Shown piece after piece: positions 55,039-64,000 of a stretch of 64,000 nucleotides of DNA; within the stretch, counting starts at the first letter, position 1; each line of letters begins with the position of its first letter. The position numbers and the translations under genes are program-made. The notes under the pieces are model-generated. The model did not search any database, had not been told where the DNA came from, and saw nothing but the letters and a program-made list of their open reading frames with translations. The stretch is taken from the NCBI RefSeq assembly GCF_022682495.2, contig NC_071393.1, positions 102,661,010-102,725,009 on the forward strand, given 5' to 3'. The stretch comes from Desmodus rotundus. Its lineage: Eukaryota; Chordata; Mammalia; Chiroptera; Phyllostomidae.

Positions 55039-56319
55039 TAGATTGTTACAATGACTTCAAAGCACAAAGGGTACATACAGGCCATAGAACATAAGGGCTA
55101 AATAGCCCACATCGGAACCCTGGTGGAAGAGAGTGAGAGCTGGGGAAGGGCCATAGCTGCAGAGAGGATGCCTCCCCCTCCAGGCAGGAACTCAGATGTG
55201 CCACCAGCTGCCCTGAGTCCTAACCCTTTGTCAGCTTCTGCTGCTCCTGTTTCTGTGCTCCAGCCTCTGCGCCCCCCTCCCTCCTCCCTGGAGTCCCATT
55301 CTCATCTCCCAAAGCAACCTTTGGGTTTCAATGAAGAGCCATTTCAGTTTTCACATTCATTGAAACCCTTTGTGCCCTTGCAGCTCGACTTTTTCTGATC
55401 ATTCTACTAATCTAAATCTACCTCATTCTTTTGAAAAATGCCAGCAATAATTTGTTCCACACCTCTTGGGTTAGAGTTTCTGTAGAGAAACATTCGTGTC
55501 ATAACTAGGGGAGCCGGTACCCTGACCTTTGAACCAAAGAAGGACTTTTTTCCAAGGTACCAACTCTGGGGGGGAAAAGCCTATGTGAGTGTAGAAATCA
55601 AGCTGTTCTTCCATAGAAATATTAAAAATCAAATATAAGTTTGGAGAGAAAAAGGGTTTGGTAATCTATTTAATTATGTATTCAGATATTCTTTGGTAGT
55701 CCTGAGAATTACGGTACATGTTTCATAGGCCTGCTTTTTTGTGATGTCAATTTTGTATTTTTTTGCAGGATTTGTGTCAATGTAAGATCCCTTAAGAGGA
55801 AAAGTGGGATTAACTGTAGGTTTTGAGTTCATCCTTTTCTGTACTTCCTGCCCGTGTCATAAACTGGTAACAGTGTGGGCGGCCCGAAGTAGAGGCTAAA
55901 TCTGTGTTTTACAAATCAATTCGATGAGTGTCAACCAGCAATTTTTTAAATTGAAAAAAAAAAAGAAGGAGTGAAATAGAAAATACCAGAGTTTATCCCA
56001 TGCAGTATTTTTTAATGAAGCGTTTGCTTCAGGTGTGTGTGCGTATTGGTTCTTAATTGTACTTCATTAAAAGAAAAGGAGAATCACTGGCTAGACAGAC
56101 AGCAGAGATGATGGCGGTTTCTCTTATAGTGAGAGAGGCTAGATGACTCAGAATGCTGAACATCAGGCTTAGGACCTTGACTTCGTGTAGAATCCACCAT
56201 ACCTCCTTAAGCACATATTTAAAAATGACATGATAAAGGTGAAGTTCTCATAAGAGTTTGGCAGTGGTATGGGTGATGGCTTAGGGGCAGGGCAGATACA
56301 GAGATTAGACTATTATTGA
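55039..56319. other. Single-copy-looking DNA, no gene recognised
   Basis: The frame at 55123-55398 is Pro/Ser/Leu-rich across a CT-rich part, without a recognised domain. The remainder is AT-rich with A and T runs (55735-55770, 55950-55965). No named repeat was identified. Confidence 0.4.
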
Positions 56320-56785
56320 AAATTCTCAGGGCTAAAACCAATTCTTGCTATCTTAGGCATGAAAGGAACTTTTCAAATGGATTATTGTACAACCCACAAA
56401 AATGCCGGGCAGTTTAGAGAACCAGACTGAGGAAGTGAGTGGAATTGAAGGGGCTACACAGCCCGAGCCATGGATGAAATCACACTGCCAGCACAGTGCC
56501 TGAGCCCTGGGCGCTGTAGCCGTAGCCTGCCCTGCACGCTAAGGTCCCCATGTGGCACTGATGACAGCCACTGAAACTGCTGCCCCTGCCACTGCAGTAA
56601 AAGAATTCTCAACTGTTTCCACCTCCTGCATCATAGCACCAGGTACAGTTTCTGGGGTGGGTGCTTCTGGTTGGACAAGCCCTAGTGCAAGTACCTGAGC
56701 TCTAGCTGCAAGAGAGGCTGACAGACAAGTCATCTGCCATTTTGGCTTCTACAGAAGGAAGGAGTGTCTGCCTCTAACGACTCTG
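56320..56785 (-). mobile_element. LTR-like interspersed repeat, antisense
   Basis: On the minus strand the words AGCCAAAATGGCAGATGACT, CAGCCTCTCTTGCAGCTAGA, ATGATGCAGGAGGTGGAAAC and GTGCAGGGCAGGCTACGGCT, then CACTGTGCTGGCAGTGTGAT, follow an old mammalian LTR-like repeat I recognise by wording but cannot name safely. The 64-codon minus-strand frame (56539-56733) is part of this repeat and not a gene. Confidence 0.45.
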
Positions 56786-56789
56786 AACC

Positions 56790-57600
56790 CAATTCCAACA
56801 GATGGTGGTGGGGGATGAATTCCCACACACCACCAAGCAGTTCTCCAACACCCCAGCATTGTGGGTGTCCTACAATTCAACTATTTCTGAAACTATCTAC
56901 CCAGAGTTAGCATCAGATTCCACAGGTTAAGGCTTCAGTCCCAGAAGACTGTGCTCCACTTCAGATACCAATAGAAAGTCCAGGTTGTCCCTGTACTTCT
57001 GACGAACTGGCTATAAATCAGAGGTTTCCACCACCCCCTTCTTCCTTGAATCAAATGAATTTGCCACAGCAATTCATAGAATTCAGAACACTTTTTTACT
57101 TACTAAATTACTAGTTTATTACAAAAGGATACGACTCAGGAATAGCCACATGGAAGAGATGCATAAGGCAAGGTGTAGGGAGAGTGTGTGGAGTTTGCCT
57201 CTCTCACCAAATCTCTGCGTTCACCAAATCAGAAGCTCTTTGAACACCCATCCTTTTGCGTTTTTGTTTTTTTATGGAGGCTTCCTTACATAGGCACGAC
57301 TGATCAAATCGCTGGCCATTGACAATTCACTCAACTTCCAGCCCTTCTCCCCTCCTTGGAGGTTGATGGTATGGCAGAGGGTGGGGGGTGTGGGGGAAAT
57401 CGAATGGTCTAATTCTCTAAGTCACCCATGGTTGGGTTCCCTGGCAACCAGCCCCCATCTTTTGATGACGGAGGGGCTTTCCAAAAGTTACTTCATTAAC
57501 ATAAAAGAGACACCCTTATTGCTCTCATCACACATCTCAGCCTCCCATCCAGATTTCACACCATGGAGGGTTTTCTAAACCCAAGAGGTGGTTAATTATG
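56790..57600 (-). mobile_element. Endogenous retrovirus LTR, antisense
   Basis: A solo-LTR-like block on the minus strand. Plus-strand landmarks: a CTGGCTATAAATCAGAGGTT block, TTTATTACAAAAGGATACGA (antisense of an AATAAA signal near 57115), GGAAGAGATGCATAAGGCAA, TTTTTATGGAGGCTTCCTTA, GGCACGACTGATCAAATCGC, CTGGCCATTGACAATTCACT and CCCTGGCAACCAGCCCCCAT. This order is typical of old mammalian ERV LTRs. I see no gag, pol or env relic beside it. The exact family and ends are uncertain. Confidence 0.6.
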
Positions 57601-59224
57601 GACTAGAGAGATGACTGCAGAATTTCAGTTGAGGTGATAAGGGCATGGTGTGATGGTGACAAAGAAAAAGACCCTCAAACCCAAGAGATTGGTGAAGGAA
57701 GAATCAGCCATGGTAGTGATGGACTGTGTACAGATGGTTAACTATGGGGAATGGAAAAAGCTAACTCCAGGCTTCTGTTCTGGAGCGGATGAGAAGCTGG
57801 TACTGGTGACAGATAAGAACTGAGAAAAGAGGAAACTGAAGGATGATGGTGAAGCCATATTAAGGGTCATGTGGCTTAATGATTCTTGCAGTTAGTGGTC
57901 ATAATAAAGAAAACTCCTTCAGCTATACCCACTGTTTGAATTATTTGTAAAGACTAATTACCTGATTGTATCATTTTCTTGTGTGGTTCTTTTGTATATT
58001 GTCACTGGTGGTCTGATATTTTTGTGGGTTCAGAACTTCCTAAGCCAATGTTCCCATGCAGACTTGTAACCTGCATCCCACATACTTTCAGTATTTATTG
58101 TTACATGCATTTGGAAGACTCAGACTGGAAACTTAAAGAACGCTTTATTTCTCTTAAAACTGTAACACTTCACACTCACAAGAATTATAGTTTCCCAGGA
58201 GATTCAGCATGTTGAAAGGCTCAAGAGCATGTATACATAACGCAAACACAGAAACACAAACACTGGGTAATACATCTACATGGCTGCTGACTGCTGGTGG
58301 TCCCCGTCCCTCACCTCCACACCCCCACCCTCAGGTGAGGGGTTCGCTCTCTTTCACAGATACAGTGCTCTTGTTCTCTCCTCGTGGGATCAGGGCAAGA
58401 GCTCCACATCAGTGCAAACTTGCTCACTTGCATCTTGTGTCTCACTACAACTTTTAACTACTCCAGACCTTGCAACTGAGAGAGTGTGGAGGGTTGGGCT
58501 GTTAAGAAAAGATAAAAAGACCACACAAGAGAGGTGCCCAAATCAATTTGTAGCAGTTCACATCTAGAAGAGTGGACGAAAACCACTAAAAGCCCTATAG
58601 CATTACTTACCCCGCGGTGTCTCCTTTCCTAATTACTCTTCTCCCACCTCCTTCTATATGCTGAGCTCACTATGCGGGTCAAATTTCCTTGCTTTTAAGA
58701 TTAAAGCAAGATATTGAAGTCTCCCTAGTAATTCTACGTCTCTCATTTTCCATCTAGCATCATGATCTCTAGGCTTCTGAATGGATGTGCTTTTCCTTGT
58801 ATTTCAGGAAAAAGAAGTGGGAAAATGTAAGTGAGATTGAGTTTAATGGCAATTAGGTGAAAATCAAGATACTTGAGGTGAGGCAAATCTTTTCCAGGTC
58901 TGGAATAATATGAAAGAAGAAAAAAACCCCACAATGCTTTGATGAGTCTAGAATGAGTTGCAATCAATTGTTTATTTTCATAATTTTTAAAATCATACCA
59001 AACATGTCACTCTGGTTCTACCTTCTTCCTAAGCACAGCTGGTGCTTGCTGCTTCATGTCACCAACAGGGATGGGCAGTTGGACACTATATTCTTCAACT
59101 ACACCCACCTAAAGCAAAGGAAAGATAAAAATAAGGTGGCTGAAACAAACCTGCATTTTGTGTGACTTGACGGTCAAGAGTAGTGATATATACTGGAAAA
59201 CACGTGGGATCTTGGTGCAGGGGG
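57601..59224. other. Single-copy-looking DNA, no gene recognised
   Basis: No named repeat. Overlapping frames at 58209-58567 are not supported by any protein signature. The 57900-58150 part is AT-rich and even in texture. Confidence 0.45.
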
Positions 59225-59515
59225 CCCCCTTCTACCTGGAGTCCTCTCCTATTCCCCCAGGCCACTCCCCTTCATCTGGTTAACGGCTCATCCGTCTAGC
59301 AGTTTTCAGCTCAAATGCCATTTTATCACAGGAGTCGTTCCCTGACCCCCCAGATCAGGTCAAGTCTGTTTCTTCTCATAACATTTGAGTTTGTACTTGT
59401 GGATCTGGTTTCCCGCTACACATGAGGGCAGAAGTGTGTCTTTTTGAATGGTTTATTCATTCTGATGTCTTGTACAGGGTTTGGCATATAGTAGTTGCTC
59501 GATAACTATTGTATG
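59225..59515 (+). mobile_element. L2 LINE 3' end
   Basis: CTGGAGTCCTCTCCTATTCC, TTTTCAGCTCAAATGCCATT, GAGTCGTTCCCTGACCCCCC, ATGAGGGCAGAAGTGTGTCT and TTTGGCATATAGTAGTTGCT with a CGATAACTATTG tail follow the L2 3' end over about 290 bases, the best L2 copy in the window. Confidence 0.75.
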
Positions 59516-59580
59516 TATGCATGAGTGTATGTAAAAACTATTGTATGCATGTATGTATGTATGTATGCATGCATTTATAA
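59508..59580. repeat. (TATG)n microsatellite
   Basis: TATG and CATG units in two runs (about 59512-59531 and 59544-59573) that grew at the end of the L2. A duplicated AAACTATTGTATG-like word separates them. Confidence 0.85.
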
Positions 59581-59589
59581 TCAATCATG

Positions 59590-59695
59590 AGTCAGAGGTC
59601 CTGGCTCCTAATTCTCACCCTGCTTCTAACCTTCGAAGAATTTTCTTGTGACCTTAAAAGGATTGTCTTCATCTCTAAAGTGAATACTTGGGCCT
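59590..59695 (+). mobile_element. MIR SINE relic
   Basis: GAGTCAGAGGTCCTGGCTCC, TTCTCACCCTGCTTCTAACC, TTTTCTTGTGACCTTAAAAG and CTTCATCTCTAAAGTGAATA match the first part of MIR with several substitutions. Confidence 0.6.
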
Positions 59696-60789
59696 GGCTC
59701 ACAGCTTAGGAACTTCTGCTCCAAATTTCATGGTCCTGAAATGTTATGTGCAAATATTTTTGTAAATTAAATAACATTAAAGTTTGCCTGTAAGAAACAT
59801 TCTATAGTAAATGATTAATGATAGGTCAAGGTAAAATACCATCTAACCAGTTCAAGCATATATTATCAGGATAGGTAAATTGATTATTCAGAGTAGGAGA
59901 GGATGCTTATTTTGAGAAATTTGTAGATTTCCTGACTTCCTTAGGGTAGTAGGTTTGGGGATATTCAAACTTGGATGAATAACTGAGATTGGGGGTGGGA
60001 TGGGGGGCATACATTAAGGAGTATTGACAAGGCTGTTACACAGCCAACCGGTGAGGAAAATAAAACAAGAAAATATTTACATATACACAATAGCAAATCC
60101 TTTTGAAAAGTGAATCATTGTATACTGAATTACTTTGTAAATTCATGCTTTCCACTAATGAGATTCTGAAAGTCTTGTCCAACCACATTTTGGTCTCTCT
60201 TCGTGCTTCTTCGCACCAACTTCCTCATTTTGTAACCTTAAAGCCAGTTTCAGAAGGATGCCCTAGTGGAGGGGAAGACTGGGCCCCACACGGGCCCTGG
60301 GTGGGAGTGCATGTCTACCTCTGCTACTGACCAGGAGGAAATAGCCTGTGCTAATATTTGAAACTCAGACAGAGGCTTTTGACACTTTTTCCAATGTTTT
60401 TCATAAAATATCTGTTTAAAAGACTAACTGCATCCCAACCATCTCTGGACTGTATCTTGTTTTGCTTTAGCACATTTATCATCCTCTGTTCCTTCCTCAG
60501 CTGTGCAGCAATCTCATGGGAGTTTTCATTAAAAACTGATGTGCAGAGCAGAAGTCACGTCAGTGTTATGAATGAGGACAGGTCTGATAGCGTCTCCTAC
60601 TGCTGTGGGAGGAGTCGTGTGTTAAGCCAGGATGCTGGGTGAAAGGCAAACTTGAGTGTGAGACAGCCCTGGGTGCTGATTGGTTGCTGGGCTGGTGTTG
60701 AACCATCATTTCTGAGGTTTGGCAGCTCCGTCCTGTGGGCCAGGGCCCAATGAGAGGGTCAAGAGAGAACAGGAGGATTATTGGGGCCG
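59696..60789. other. Single-copy-looking DNA, no gene recognised
   Basis: AT-rich first half; a G-rich patch at about 59990-60010. The frames at 60103-60330 and 60358-60642 have no protein signature. No named repeat. Confidence 0.45.
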
Positions 60790-61030
60790 CTGCCCTAAAA
60801 AATCAATGCCTAATGTACAGCATGGTGACTGTAATTAATAATACTGTATTGTATATTTAAAAATGGCTGAGAAAGTATATCTTAAAAGTTTTCATCTCAA
60901 GAAAAAATATAACTGTGTGGTAATAGATGTGATGATGGATCATTCTGCATTATATACAAAATCAAATTATTAATTTGCATACCCAAAAGTAATATGATGT
61001 TATATTCAATTATCTCAATTAAAAGAAAAG
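60790..61030 (+). mobile_element. L1 3' UTR fragment
   Basis: TAATGTACAGCATGGTGACT, ACTGTATTGTATATTTAAAA, AGTATATCTTAAAAGTTTTC and GTGATGATGGATCATTCTGC fit the L1MA/L1MB-type 3' UTR. A matching region occurs at about 63125-63300 in a second copy. Confidence 0.75.
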
Positions 61031-61444
61031 TAATTCAGATAATACTACTGTTCCTGAAAGGTTTTCTATAGATCACATTTTTACAAGCTGACAATTTTTT
61101 AATGATCAACTATACTAGAATTATGTACTTTTTAAAAGAAAAAGTAATTTAGTGTTAATAAAACAATTTTCCTTAAAAAAAAAGTAAAGAATTGATGCCA
61201 TGCACTGAGGGAAGGAGAAGTGGCCAGCCCAGCGTCCCTTGCGCCAGGCCTCCCCTTGCACCTTGCCCTTGGGGGGCAGTGTGACTCCCCCTCGGCTACC
61301 AGTAACCCTCAGTGCCATGCAGACATTCCGGCTCAAGGTGTTCAAAGGCTGCCACTTCCTGCCCCTTGTCACTCTTACATCACTCCTCTCCTAGCAGGAC
61401 TCCCGCTAAGAGACAGATAGGCTGAGACAACAAAACCATAATAA
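61031..61444. other. Single-copy-looking DNA, no gene recognised
   Basis: AT-rich first part with a 9-base A run near 61173, then a GC-richer part (61215-61390) with overlapping, unsupported frames on both strands. Confidence 0.4.
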
Positions 61445-61562
61445 CTAGTATTTGTTGAATGATTCTAGACCAGGCAATGCTGCCAAATGTTCTATATGCA
61501 TTACCTCTTTAATCTACCCAGCAACTCGAAGCACGGTCTAATTCTTTTAAACTGAGGCACAG
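61445..61562 (-). mobile_element. MIR SINE fragment, antisense
   Basis: AGTATTTGTTGAATGATTCT, AGGCAATGCTGCCAAATGTT, TATATGCATTACCTCTTTAA and AACTGAGGCACAGAGTC follow antisense MIR. Confidence 0.6.
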
Positions 61563-61740
61563 AGTCAAAATAGTGGTAATCCCTGGGTGGGAAAGTGGGG
61601 TGGGGGTAATTGGGTAGAATTATGAAGACCTCCTGGCATTTGGGAAATGTTCTCCTTCTCTATCAGGTTACACCGGTGTGAACATGTGCGACAACTCATT
61701 AAGCTCCATATACGCTGTACCGCAATTCTCAAAAGGTTAG
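61563..61740 (+). mobile_element. Old L1 3' UTR fragment
   Basis: GGTGGGAAAGTGGGGTGGGG, TTTGGGAAATGTTCTCCTTC, GGTTACACCGGTGTGAACAT and GACAACTCATTAAGCTCCAT match an old L1 3' UTR between a MIR and an L2. Confidence 0.55.
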
Positions 61741-61744
61741 AAAA

Positions 61745-61858
61745 GGAACATAAGCTCCACAGGGCGGGGTTTCGTGTGTTTTGCTCATCACAGTGTCCCC
61801 ATTACCTGCAGAACCTAATCAGGTGCTCAACAGATATTTGCTGAGTGAGTACAGGCAC
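61745..61858 (+). mobile_element. L2 LINE 3' end fragment
   Basis: CATAAGCTCCACAGGGCGGG, TTGCTCATCACAGTGTCCCC and CAGGTGCTCAACAGATATTT with GCTGAGTGAG after it match the L2 terminal region. Confidence 0.65.
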
Positions 61859-62654
61859 AAAATCTGGGCTTGTACCCTATTTAGTCATACTTATTTCTCT
61901 CCATGTTTTGCTTGTGGCTCTTGGTTAAGAGTATGTGGAAACGGGCTGAGAGGTACAGTGCGTACTTGTCTGAAGACAACCCCGCTAATTGGGGGATGGA
62001 AGCTTCCAAGGACTGTGTTCATAGAGCACTGCTTTAATGCTCCACGTTCTGCTTTGCGAAGGGACAGGCGAGACATATGGGAACAGGGGTGTGACTGGGG
62101 CACAAGAAGACCCTATTCCTGATCTAGGAGCCATACAGGTAGTAGAGGAGGCAGCCAGGGGAAGGGAAGGGTCATTTTTCAGGCGCAGAGAAGCTGCTTT
62201 GGGACTGAGGCTGTGCTGTGAGAGTCCTCTGATCCTGGGGTCAGTGATGGTGGCTGTACGCACCGTACCCATGCGGTGAGGGGATCTTGCTGAGGGCCCA
62301 GAGCTTCGTATCTCAGCATTCCTTGGAAATCAAACAGACTGGTTCTTGCAGTAGGGGTCAGCCTAGCCTACACTTCACTGTGTGCCAAACGGGACTGTAA
62401 TACAGATGATGAAAAGCAGACAGGTTCCAAGAAAGCAAGAAGAATTCAGATCCCTGTTGTCTGGGCTCTTCTTTCTCCTCTCCTTGCCCAGTTTCTTTTC
62501 CCAATACAACTTGAATAAAATGAGGAGATCTTCTACTTTTGGTAAAACTCAGCAAAGGCTGTTGAGGCCCCTAGGTCTGGCTTCCCCAGGGATATGTGAT
62601 TGGTGGTCCTAAGGGTGGGGCCTTACACCCTTGAAGCATTCCTTCTTACTAGTA
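61859..62654. other. Single-copy-looking DNA, no gene recognised
   Basis: Frames on both strands at 61781-62279 overlap and differ in sense, so none is supported. No named repeat is recognised. Confidence 0.45.
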
Positions 62655-63335
62655 GGAAAGAGAAAATGGATACAGAAACAACTACAACGAAGGAGAAAGT
62701 AAAATCCAGCAATTTCACTTTTGGATATTTAGACAAAGGAAACAAATCACTATTTAAAGAGATATCTGCAGCCCTGTGTTCAATGCAGCATTATTTACAA
62801 TAGCCAAGACATGGAAACAACCTACGTGTCCATCAACAGAAAGGTTGTGTACACAGTGGAATATTACTCAGCCTTAAAAAAGGAAAACCTGCCATTTACG
62901 AAACATGGATGGACCTCGAGGATCTTATGCTAAGTCATATAAATCAGACAGAGGAAGACAAATACTATATGATCTTACTTATATGGGGAATCTGAAAAAT
63001 TCGAACTCATAGAAACAGAGAACAGATTGGCGGTTGCCAGAGTCAGGGGAAGGGCGGAGGGGAAGCCAGTGAATGCGATCAAAAGGCCCATACTTCCAGC
63101 TGTAAGAGAGAGAAATTCTCGGGACGTGATGTACAGCATGTGACTATAGTTAGCAATACTCTATTGCATATTAGAAAGTTGTGAAGAGAATATATCTTAA
63201 AAATTTTCCTCATTAGAAAATATATTTTTAACTATGTGAAGTGATAAGTGCTAACTAAATTTGTGCTTATTTCACAAAATATGCATATGCCAAATTATTA
63301 TGTTGTACTCCTTAAATGAATGCAATGTTATATGT
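62655..63335 (+). mobile_element. L1 ORF2 end and 3' UTR
   Basis: CAGCAATTTCACTTTTGGAT, CAATGCAGCATTATTTACAA, TAGCCAAGACATGGAAACAA, GGAATATTACTCAGCCTTAA, AGACAAATACTATATGATCT, GATTGGCGGTTGCCAGAGTC and GTACAGCATGTGACTATAGT are the ORF2 C-terminus and 3' UTR of an L1MA/L1MB-type copy. It is 5'-truncated and frame-broken. It ends where a hAT element has inserted. Confidence 0.85.
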
Positions 63336-63613
63336 CAGCGATTTTCAACCTTTTTCATCTCATGGCACACATAAACTAATTACTAAAATTCTGTGGCACA
63401 CCTAAAAATATATTTTTTGCTGATCTGACAAAAGATAAGTATAATTTTGATTCATTCACACCAAACAGCCATTGTTGTGTTGGCTGTTGTCATTTTTAAT
63501 TTGACAGTCTAGGGGGAAAGAGGTCAGTGCCCCTGACTAAATAGTCAGCTACTGCATGTTTTAAAATTTTTTGTGGCACCAGTGTGCCGCTGTACACAGG
63601 TTGACAATGGCTG
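63336..63613. mobile_element. Bat hAT non-autonomous element with 8-bp target duplication
   Basis: A 278-bp element starts CAGCGATTTTCAACCTTTTT and ends GTTGACAATGGCTG, short imperfect terminal inverted repeats. CTCATGGCACACATAAACTA and GTGGCACACC near the left, and GTGTGCCGC near the right, extend the symmetry. The 8-mers TTATATGT (63328-63335) and TTATATGG (63614-63621) match at seven of eight positions. It lacks a transposase. Wording matches a family abundant in bat genomes, which supports the host assignment. Confidence 0.92.
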
Positions 63614-64000
63614 TTATATGGCGATTCTCTCTCAAAAATAGGAAAAAAGTGAGGCCACACACACTGAAGAGGGAGGGGCTTCAGGGAAACAGCACTGCCA
63701 AACTAGCCCGGCACTGTCTACCTCCAAAGAAACACAGTCCTCACCGGCGTAAGACACAGTTGTGTCGGGTGTGTGTTACTCACAGCCAGCCCTCATCCCC
63801 CGAGACAGAGAGCGTTCAGATACAGCCTGGTTTCCTCAACAAATTGAAATTCGAAAACCGACGACCAGATGATTACCATTGCACTTGATGAGAGCTGCTG
63901 TGATTTTTCTTTCAATTATATTTTAAATCTCAAAAGCAATTTTGCAGTTCAAACTGCATGGAGATATTTTATTAAAGAGTAACCAATTTTTGAAACTCTC
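63614..64000. other. Single-copy-looking DNA at the window end
   Basis: No named repeat. The frame at 63571-63888 begins inside the hAT element and has no protein signature. The last 100 bases are AT-rich. Confidence 0.4.

Noticed and set aside
56539..56733. 64-codon Ala/Val-rich minus-strand frame resembling a protein
   Set aside because: The DNA words match an interspersed LTR-like repeat, and no start context or exon structure is present.
1..64000. CRISPR array, bacterial operon, insertion sequences or prophage
   Set aside because: The tandem repeats are simple microsatellites without spacers, and all mobile elements are mammalian types.

Overview
The window looks like mammalian nuclear DNA from a bat, most likely a yangochiropteran such as a vesper bat. 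The main evidence is five tRNA-derived VES-type SINEs (about 6638, 30410, 31353, 35738 and 54834), which have the A/B-box head, a pyrimidine-rich middle and a short A-rich tail, and four of which have target-site duplications. A recently active hAT element with an 8-bp target duplication (63336-63613), a bat-type L1 with its 5' end (39733-43525), and pan-mammalian MIR, L2, MER5A, L1M and MaLR relics fit the same picture. These assignments rest on remembered consensus sequences, not on a search.

I found no protein-coding gene, exon series, tRNA, rRNA, snRNA or CRISPR array that I can support. The open frames are short, occur at similar length on both strands, and lie in low-complexity DNA, in transposon relics or in unique DNA with no recognisable protein signature. 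The window is best read as intergenic or deep intronic. By my own rough tally about a third of it is recognisable repeat; the rest is single-copy-looking sequence.

Layout. 0-12 kb: a GA/GT microsatellite, an antisense L1M 3' end, scattered MIR copies and a VES SINE. 12-27 kb: a repeat-dense zone with nested insertions (L1M inside MER5A, MIR inside MIR, a MaLR LTR inside L1), a 192-bp fold-back hAT element, and an old L1 carrying a cluster of inverted repeats. 27-39 kb: mostly unique DNA with three VES SINEs, an old L1-like stretch and an MLT1 LTR. 39.7-43.5 kb: a damaged L1 that keeps its 5' end and YY1 site but joins the 5' UTR directly to the middle of ORF2. 45-48 kb: a layered stack of MER5A, MaLR and old L1 pieces. 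48-64 kb: unique DNA with a diverged 0.2-kb direct duplication (50606 and 52218), a purine microsatellite, a VES with a perfect 20-bp duplication, LTR relics at 56.3-57.6 kb, and L1, L2, MIR and hAT pieces at the end.

No genes act together here. The points most worth a second look are structural: the spliced-looking L1, the hairpin cluster and small CpG-rich patches near 24-25 kb, two short exact inserts in old L1s that match nearby unique DNA, the 0.2-kb duplication, and AT-rich homeodomain-type site clusters in repeat-poor DNA. None amounts to a demonstrated new system.
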